From an uncultured Collinsella sp. (GTDB taxonomy: Bacteria > Actinomycetota > Coriobacteriia > Coriobacteriales > Coriobacteriaceae): DNA of 17,426 bases. The notes beneath the pieces were generated by a model. It did not search any database. It was not told where the DNA came from and saw only the letters and a list, made by a program, of their open reading frames with translations. Positions 12,508 to 17,426 of this stretch are shown piece after piece; position 1 is the first letter of the stretch, and each line of letters opens with the position of its first letter. The stretch spans positions 1-17,426 of the forward strand of contig CABUTP010000010.1 of the NCBI GenBank assembly GCA_902494545.1, written 5' to 3'. The translations under genes were made by a program, and so were the position numbers.

Positions 12508-15170
12508 TCTTGGACTTTAAGGGCTTCGGCCAGGCTGACGCGCTTGATAGAACGCGTGTGTAGCAGCGCCACGAGCAGGTAGGTCGCAAAGCCAATGCCG
12601 ACGCATGCAACCATGGACCAAGCGGGCACGTAGATCTCGATATTGCCGTTGTAGGCGAGCAACATCGAGCGGAAGATAGCCGTGAGCGAGCCAATGATCA
12701 CGGGCAGGCTCAGCACGAGCGACGCCACCACGCACAGCGTGATCGAGCGGATGTACAGATGCGAGATCTCGCTATCGCGATAGCCAAAGACTTTCATGTA
12801 GCTGATCGAACGGGCGCTGTGGTCGATCACTGCCTTGGTCAGCAGGTACATAAACAGCAGGAAGATGAACACCGCAAGCCCAACCATCATGCCGATCATT
12901 TTGCTCATCATGCCTATAAACTGGTCGCCCACGGCGCGCATGTCGTCGGGCGTGGTGTCGCCGGCAAAGTAACGCGCATCGAGGTCGAGCTTCTCGTCGC
13001 TCACATAGCCGTTAAAGTAGGCGGCGTCGTTGTCGAACAGCTCGTTAAAGTCGTCGATGCTCATATAGATATTCATGTCCGACTTTGAGCCCCAGGCACA
13101 ATCCTTGCCCGCGTACTCAAGAGAATAATGCTCGCCCTCGTACTTGTCGCTGAACGTGACCTTCTGGCCCTCGCTCCAGCCAAACTTATCGAGCAGACCG
13201 CCGCCAAAGACGACGCGTCCGTCGCCGACGTTGAGGTCTTTCCAGTAGCGCGAATCGGGCGAGATGCCGTAGACGGAAATCGTCTCCTGCCCATTACCAT
13301 CGCCGCGGTCGTATTGCAGCTGGTAAACGGCGTATTTCTCGGCCTGTGCGATTGCACCCGCGCCGTTATCGGTCGTGTTAACCGGGTGGATATCGTCGTT
13401 GTCAGTGTCGACCTTAGAGGCCTTGTCAATCAGGTCGATAGCCTCGTCGCGGTTGCAGCCGAGGGCATCGGCAAGGTCATCGAGGCACGCATAAAGCGCA
13501 TCCTTCTTGTCCTGAACCTTGGCAAGCGCGTTCTGCGCTGCGGTCAGGCTCTCGGCAGACGGAAACGCGGTCGCGGCATCGGCTGCCGTCTGCGCTGTAT
13601 CGGCCGCGTCGTCAAGCTCGTCATCGGCATCCTGAGCAGCGGAAAGCAGCGCGCCGTCAACCGACTGCAAGCGCTCGAGCCCCGACCACTGCTCGCGCTC
13701 CTCGGCAGTGCCCTCGAGCTCCAGCGGCGCCTTGAGCGTGTACTGGTGCTCGGCGACCAGGCTCGTCTCGAGGTTGTCCGCGTAGTGCGTCATCGTGGGC
13801 AGAATCGCCAGGCCAAAGAGCAGCAGCAGCGAGGCAAACGCAATGCCCACAAAGAGCGTGACAAAGTTGCCCAGGTTGCGCAGAAAGATACGCAGGCGGA
13901 AGCGGGAAACAAAACCCATGCGCTCCGGCAGTTGCATACCGCGCTTGGTGCCCGATTTGCCGCTCGCCTCGTGACGAAGGAACTGCAACGGCGTCTTGCC
14001 CATTTTGCGAAGCAGACCCACCAGCGTGATGAGGATGAGCGCGACGGCGGGAACCACGGCGCACTTCACAAAGATCTCCCAGCTCCAGTACACCTGGAAG
14101 GGCGGCAGGCTGTACGAACCGTAATAGAGGCTGCGCATGGGCTCGGTAAAGAACACAACGCCGAGCGCAGTGCCCAAAAGCGCCGCGACCACGCCCACGA
14201 TGGCGGGAAGTGCCAGGTAGTGCAGCACGATCTCGCGACGGCGATAACCGCTGGCGAGCAGCGTGCCGATGATGGCGCTCTCCTCCTCGATGGTGGCGTC
14301 GGTAAGGACCACAAAGACAAATGCCATGATTACGATGATGATGTCGAGCAGCGTCATCCACATCATGGAGTCGCCGTCTACGTCGTCGCGCGCGTAGCCA
14401 ATGCCCTGGTTGGAATCGGCGTCGATGAGGTCATCCACGCGCGCATCGGCGTCGGTCAGTGCCTCCACCATATCTTGCTCGGCATCGGTGCGGTCCGCGG
14501 TGGAGAGATCGCGATCGGCAAAGGTAAAGGAGTAGGTGTAGGCAGGCGCGCCGCCGGCATCCTCGAGCGCGGCAAAGCCGGCATCGGCGACCTCGGCCAC
14601 ACCATAGGTGATGGTGTTCACCGTAAAGTCCGAATTGTTGAGGAACAGCGCCTGGCTATCGGGCTGGGTCATGATGCCGCAGATGGTGTAGGTGCGGCCC
14701 TCAAGCTCGACCTTATCGCCCACGGCGAGGTCGTTGTTGGTGGCGAAGACACGGTCGATTGCCACCTCACCGTCCGTCTTGGGCTCCTTGCCCTCACAGT
14801 AGGACGCGATATCGACCTTGGTGCGGTGCGCATAGGTGCGCAGCGTGCGCTTGGTGCCGTCGTCGCCGGCGGTCTTTTTGATGATGGCGTCGATGGAGAA
14901 ATTCTTGTAGAGCGCGACGCCGCCGACGTCACTGGCGGCATCCTCGGCAGCCTTGAGCTGGTCTTTGGTGGCCTCGAAGGAAGTGGTCACGCGGCCGTCC
15001 TCGATCGTGTACGCATCGCGCATGTCGTCGATAAGGCAGCCGATGGAATGCGCTGCGAGCAAAAAGCCCGAGGTAAGGGCGATGCTTCCGCACATAAGCA
15101 AAAAGATGCCCAGGTATTTGCCGATATTGCGGCGCAGCTCGCGCGGAAGACGTTTTGCGAGAGGTGTCAT
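12504..15170 (-). CDS. FtsX-type ABC transporter permease
   Basis: The 888-residue membrane protein has duplicated FtsX-like halves. There is one helix near 18-41, an extracellular domain, three helices (about 272-291, 320-342, 366-387), a further helix (about 437-459), a second large extracellular domain, and three final helices (about 757-780, 804-834, 848-871). Motifs typical of the family are present (AIIGTLLASGYRRREI; SYMKVFGYRDSEI; SLAEAL near the C-terminus). The second extracellular domain contains an Ala/Asp-rich helical stretch (about 500-585), likely a coiled coil. With the ATPase upstream it forms a MacB/LolE-like mechanotransmitter exporter rather than a channel; substrate unknown. 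The ATG at 15168-15170 lies 8 bases after the ATPase stop. A TTG five codons earlier overlaps that stop and is less likely. Confidence 0.88.
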   Translation of the reverse strand: MTPLAKRLPRELRRNIGKYLGIFLLMCGSIALTSGFLLAAHSIGCLIDDMRDAYTIEDGRVTTSFEATKDQLKAAEDAASDVGGVALYKNFSIDAIIKKTAGDDGTKRTLRTYAHRTKVDIASYCEGKEPKTDGEVAIDRVFATNNDLAVGDKVELEGRTYTICGIMTQPDSQALFLNNSDFTVNTITYGVAEVADAGFAALEDAGGAPAYTYSFTFADRDLSTADRTDAEQDMVEALTDADARVDDLIDADSNQGIGYARDDVDGDSMMWMTLLDIIIVIMAFVFVVLTDATIEEESAIIGTLLASGYRRREIVLHYLALPAIVGVVAALLGTALGVVFFTEPMRSLYYGSYSLPPFQVYWSWEIFVKCAVVPAVALILITLVGLLRKMGKTPLQFLRHEASGKSGTKRGMQLPERMGFVSRFRLRIFLRNLGNFVTLFVGIAFASLLLLFGLAILPTMTHYADNLETSLVAEHQYTLKAPLELEGTAEEREQWSGLERLQSVDGALLSAAQDADDELDDAADTAQTAADAATAFPSAESLTAAQNALAKVQDKKDALYACLDDLADALGCNRDEAIDLIDKASKVDTDNDDIHPVNTTDNGAGAIAQAEKYAVYQLQYDRGDGNGQETISVYGISPDSRYWKDLNVGDGRVVFGGGLLDKFGWSEGQKVTFSDKYEGEHYSLEYAGKDCAWGSKSDMNIYMSIDDFNELFDNDAAYFNGYVSDEKLDLDARYFAGDTTPDDMRAVGDQFIGMMSKMIGMMVGLAVFIFLLFMYLLTKAVIDHSARSISYMKVFGYRDSEISHLYIRSITLCVVASLVLSLPVIIGSLTAIFRSMLLAYNGNIEIYVPAWSMVACVGIGFATYLLVALLHTRSIKRVSLAEALKVQE

Positions 15171-15178
15171 GGCGCCGC

Positions 15179-15892
<714 letters not shown>

Positions 15893-15915
15893 GCTATCCC
15901 CCATTGTTAGCCTCG

Positions 15916-15939
15916 TACTACTTTATAAACGTAATAGTA
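15916..15939 (-). promoter_or_regulatory. Promoter with dyad for the ABC operon
   Basis: On the minus strand TATAAA (15927-15922) is a plausible -10 box 30 bases upstream of the ATPase start. It lies inside an imperfect dyad with arms tactactt (15916-15923) and taatagta (15932-15939), 6 of 8 matching. A regulator bound here would cover the -10. The -35 is not clear (TTCGCC at 18 bases). Confidence 0.4.
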
Positions 15940-15985
15940 AACCTTGGCGAACTATTTTGGAGCGAAAGTGGGGTTTTGTTTCAGA

Positions 15986-16016
15986 CTAGTCATTGGGGAC
16001 GTTCTTAAACGACTAG
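15986..16016 (-). repeat. 31-bp palindromic element, copy 3
   Basis: Left arm ctagtcatt, core ggggacgttctta, right arm aacgactag. It is the reverse-complement orientation of copy 5 (16181-16211) and differs from it at one base of 31. The arms pair at 8 of 9 positions. Confidence 0.85.
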
Positions 16017-16040
16017 CTGTTGGGGACACCCTTTCGCCAC

Positions 16041-16071
16041 CCGGCAGTTAGGGACGTTCCTTTCCTGCCGG
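16041..16071 (+). repeat. Hairpin repeat with gggacgttcc core
   Basis: Perfect 7-base arms ccggcag and ctgccgg flank a 17-base loop. Bases 16043-16062 are identical to 15-34. It is 31 bases long, like the ctag-type element, but has different arms, so a second related family is likely. Confidence 0.75.
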
Positions 16072-16078
16072 CAGTTGT

Positions 16079-16131
16079 GGACAGTCTCTGCCAACCCAGC
16101 CGGCAAAACAGCCGATCGGCAAAGACTGTCC
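16079..16131. repeat. Long inverted repeat in the cluster
   Basis: ggacagtctctgcc (16079-16092) and ggcaaagactgtcc (16118-16131) pair at 13 of 14 positions around a 25-base loop that contains gccggc. This is the largest stem of the cluster and it lies between the second family hairpin and copy 4. Confidence 0.65.
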
Positions 16132-16138
16132 CCAATGA

Positions 16139-16169
16139 CTAGTCGTTTAAGTCTGTCCCCAATGAGTAC
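16139..16169 (+). repeat. 31-bp palindromic element, copy 4
   Basis: Left arm ctagtcgtt, core taagtctgtcccc, right arm aatgagtac. The right arm has drifted from the consensus aacgactag. It lies 11 bases before copy 5 in the same orientation. Confidence 0.7.
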
Positions 16170-16180
16170 CCACCCGATGG

Positions 16181-16211
16181 CTAGTCGTTTAAGAACGTCC
16201 CCAACGACTAG
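16181..16211 (+). repeat. 31-bp palindromic element, copy 5 (best copy)
   Basis: Perfect 9-base arms ctagtcgtt and aacgactag surround a 13-base core taagaacgtcccc. It ends four bases from the stop codon (16216-16218) of the ABC-2 permease, on that gene's downstream side. It defines the consensus for the family. Confidence 0.85.
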
Positions 16212-16215
16212 GCGG

Positions 16216-17421
16216 TTAGGCGCGGGATTTGTTGTGGGCGAAGGCTAGGCCTACGGCGGCGATGGCCACGGCAAAGAGCACCGTGACGCCCAGATCGCAG
16301 GCGATGTCGCCCAGCACGGTGGACGTCAGGTCCGCGGCGAGCGCCTTGCTGATCGCGTCGTTCACCCAAAACGTCGGCACAAAATGCGCCACGGTCTGCA
16401 CGGCAGAGCCCATCAGCGACAGCGGCATCCAGGCTCCGCCCAAAAACGTCATGAGCATGCCAAGCAGGTTGCCCACGCCGTTGAGCAGTTCCTCGCGCGC
16501 GCCCAAGCTCGACAACGTAAAGCCAACGGCCAGCGGCGTGCACGCCAGGGCAAACGTCGCCGCCAGCGCCAGGCACACACGACCCACGCCGCCCTCGGCG
16601 ACCGCGCCGGCAAAGCCCACGACGCCCATCATGCTCGACACAAACCAGATGCAGACGGTGAGCACGGCGGCGGCCGCAAACACGGCAAGCGAACGCTGGC
16701 GCTCGGAGATTGGGCCGGCATCCATACGACGCACGCGCTCGGGCTCGTTCATGCCCGAGAACACCAGCCCCACCGATACGATGACCGACGAGATAATCGC
16801 ATACGCACCAAAATTGAAATACGACTCGAGCGTGGCGGCGGCAGTCGAATCGACCTTGACCTGCTCGATCTCGACCTCGGCGCGCTTCGCGGCCGCATGC
16901 TCGGCGGCCTTGGCGACATCGCCGTTAGAGGCGGCGGGCTCTAGGGCCGCCGCAGCGCCCGCGAGCGAGATCCAGCGCGAGGCCTCGGCAGACGAAAGCG
17001 CCGCTGCCATGGTGCCGGCGCCGTAGGTCACATCGAGCTTGGGCAGAGACTCCCCCGCGCGGGCGGCTGCAACAAGGTCGCCCTCAAACCCCTCCGGGAT
17101 AAAGAACACGCAGTCGGCGCTACCTTTGGCGCTGTTGCTCTTGGAGAGCGCGTCCGCAAGGTCGTAGGTGTCGTCGCCGACGCCCGTGACCAGCTCAAAA
17201 CGCGAACCCAGATGCTTGGTAAGCGCACACGAAAGGTCGCTATTGTCGCGGTCGACCACGATCACGTTGGTGTCGTAGGGCTTATACTCGGTGAGCTGCG
17301 ACGAGTTCCAGCTCACCGATGCCGCGATGAATACGCCCATGAGCGAGATGAACACCGTATAGATGAGCAGGTAGAACGGGTGCGCCAGCGCCATGCGAAG
17401 CGCGGTCTTAAAGGTGCTCAT
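16216..17421 (-). CDS. ABC-2 type transporter permease
   Basis: The 401-residue membrane protein has the ABC-2 (YhgE/DrrB-like exporter) topology: a helix at about 16-37, a long extracellular segment (about 40-200, Ala-rich with a charged helix near 168-190), then five helices (about 203-224, 245-270, 281-303, 313-337, 374-395). Such permeases pair with an ABC ATPase to export drugs, lipids or polymers; the substrate is not evident. ATG at 17419-17421 is five bases from the window end, so its ribosome site is cut off, and the ATPase or a second permease probably lies just upstream outside the window. It is separated from the FtsX-type operon by the repeat cluster. The stop is TAA. Confidence 0.85.
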   Translation of the reverse strand: MSTFKTALRMALAHPFYLLIYTVFISLMGVFIAASVSWNSSQLTEYKPYDTNVIVVDRDNSDLSCALTKHLGSRFELVTGVGDDTYDLADALSKSNSAKGSADCVFFIPEGFEGDLVAAARAGESLPKLDVTYGAGTMAAALSSAEASRWISLAGAAAALEPAASNGDVAKAAEHAAAKRAEVEIEQVKVDSTAAATLESYFNFGAYAIISSVIVSVGLVFSGMNEPERVRRMDAGPISERQRSLAVFAAAAVLTVCIWFVSSMMGVVGFAGAVAEGGVGRVCLALAATFALACTPLAVGFTLSSLGAREELLNGVGNLLGMLMTFLGGAWMPLSLMGSAVQTVAHFVPTFWVNDAISKALAADLTSTVLGDIACDLGVTVLFAVAIAAVGLAFAHNKSRA

Positions 17422-17426
17422 AGCGG

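Larger units (their letters stand above)
15893..16215. other. Gene-free region, mostly repeat cluster
   Basis: This gap between two transporter units contains the ABC operon promoter (to about 15940), then a 226-base cluster of palindromic elements (15986-16211). No reading frame in it looks like a gene, and no obvious T-run terminator for the ABC-2 permease is visible; the palindromes may serve that role. Confidence 0.6.

Overview
The window is a high-G+C bacterial chromosome segment. Gene types, G/C-rich third positions and GGAGG-like ribosome sites fit an actinobacterium. The gut Coriobacteriia (Collinsella/Eggerthella relatives) are the best guess: a Mg2+-type NRAMP transporter beside an MgtE-like protein, a DUF362 ferredoxin-like protein, and many short dispersed palindromes between genes. 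This placement is inference; no marker gene is present.

Layout. Positions 1-498 hold no gene but carry repeats, an AT-rich dyad and the terminator of the first gene. Then, all on the minus strand: a two-gene magnesium unit (MgtE-like sensor protein followed by a non-canonical NRAMP transporter, 499-3614); a membrane-anchored NodB-fold protein with lost metal ligands (3989-5395); a coupled YtxH/PRC-barrel pair (5468-6618); a CorC/CNNM-type transporter followed by a protein resembling the N-terminal domain of cyanophycin synthetase (6749-8992); and a hemolysin III/PAQR membrane protein (9102-9785). The only plus-strand gene is a membrane-anchored alpha/beta hydrolase (9972-10937). It has a clear sigma-A promoter flanked by two matching 14-bp operator-like dyads. 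It converges on a DUF362 iron-sulfur protein (11189-12394) across a 133-bp long-hairpin element and a bidirectional terminator. The right end holds an ABC ATPase/FtsX-type permease operon (12504-15892), a dense repeat cluster (15986-16211) and an ABC-2 type permease (16216-17421).

How parts work together. Three proteins (MgtE-like, NRMT-like, CorC-like) point to Mg2+ homeostasis. The MgtE-like protein has MgtE-type sensor domains but a membrane part without the MgtE pore motifs. It is translationally coupled to the NRAMP protein, so it may be a Mg2+-responsive partner of that transporter rather than a channel. A 31-bp palindromic element recurs at five places, and in two of them its last bases are the stop codon of a minus-strand gene.

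No tRNA, rRNA, CRISPR array, transposase or phage gene was seen. The most unusual items are the MgtE-like/NRMT pair, the stand-alone cyanophycin-synthetase-N-like protein, the degenerate NodB protein, the twin operator and the repeat families.
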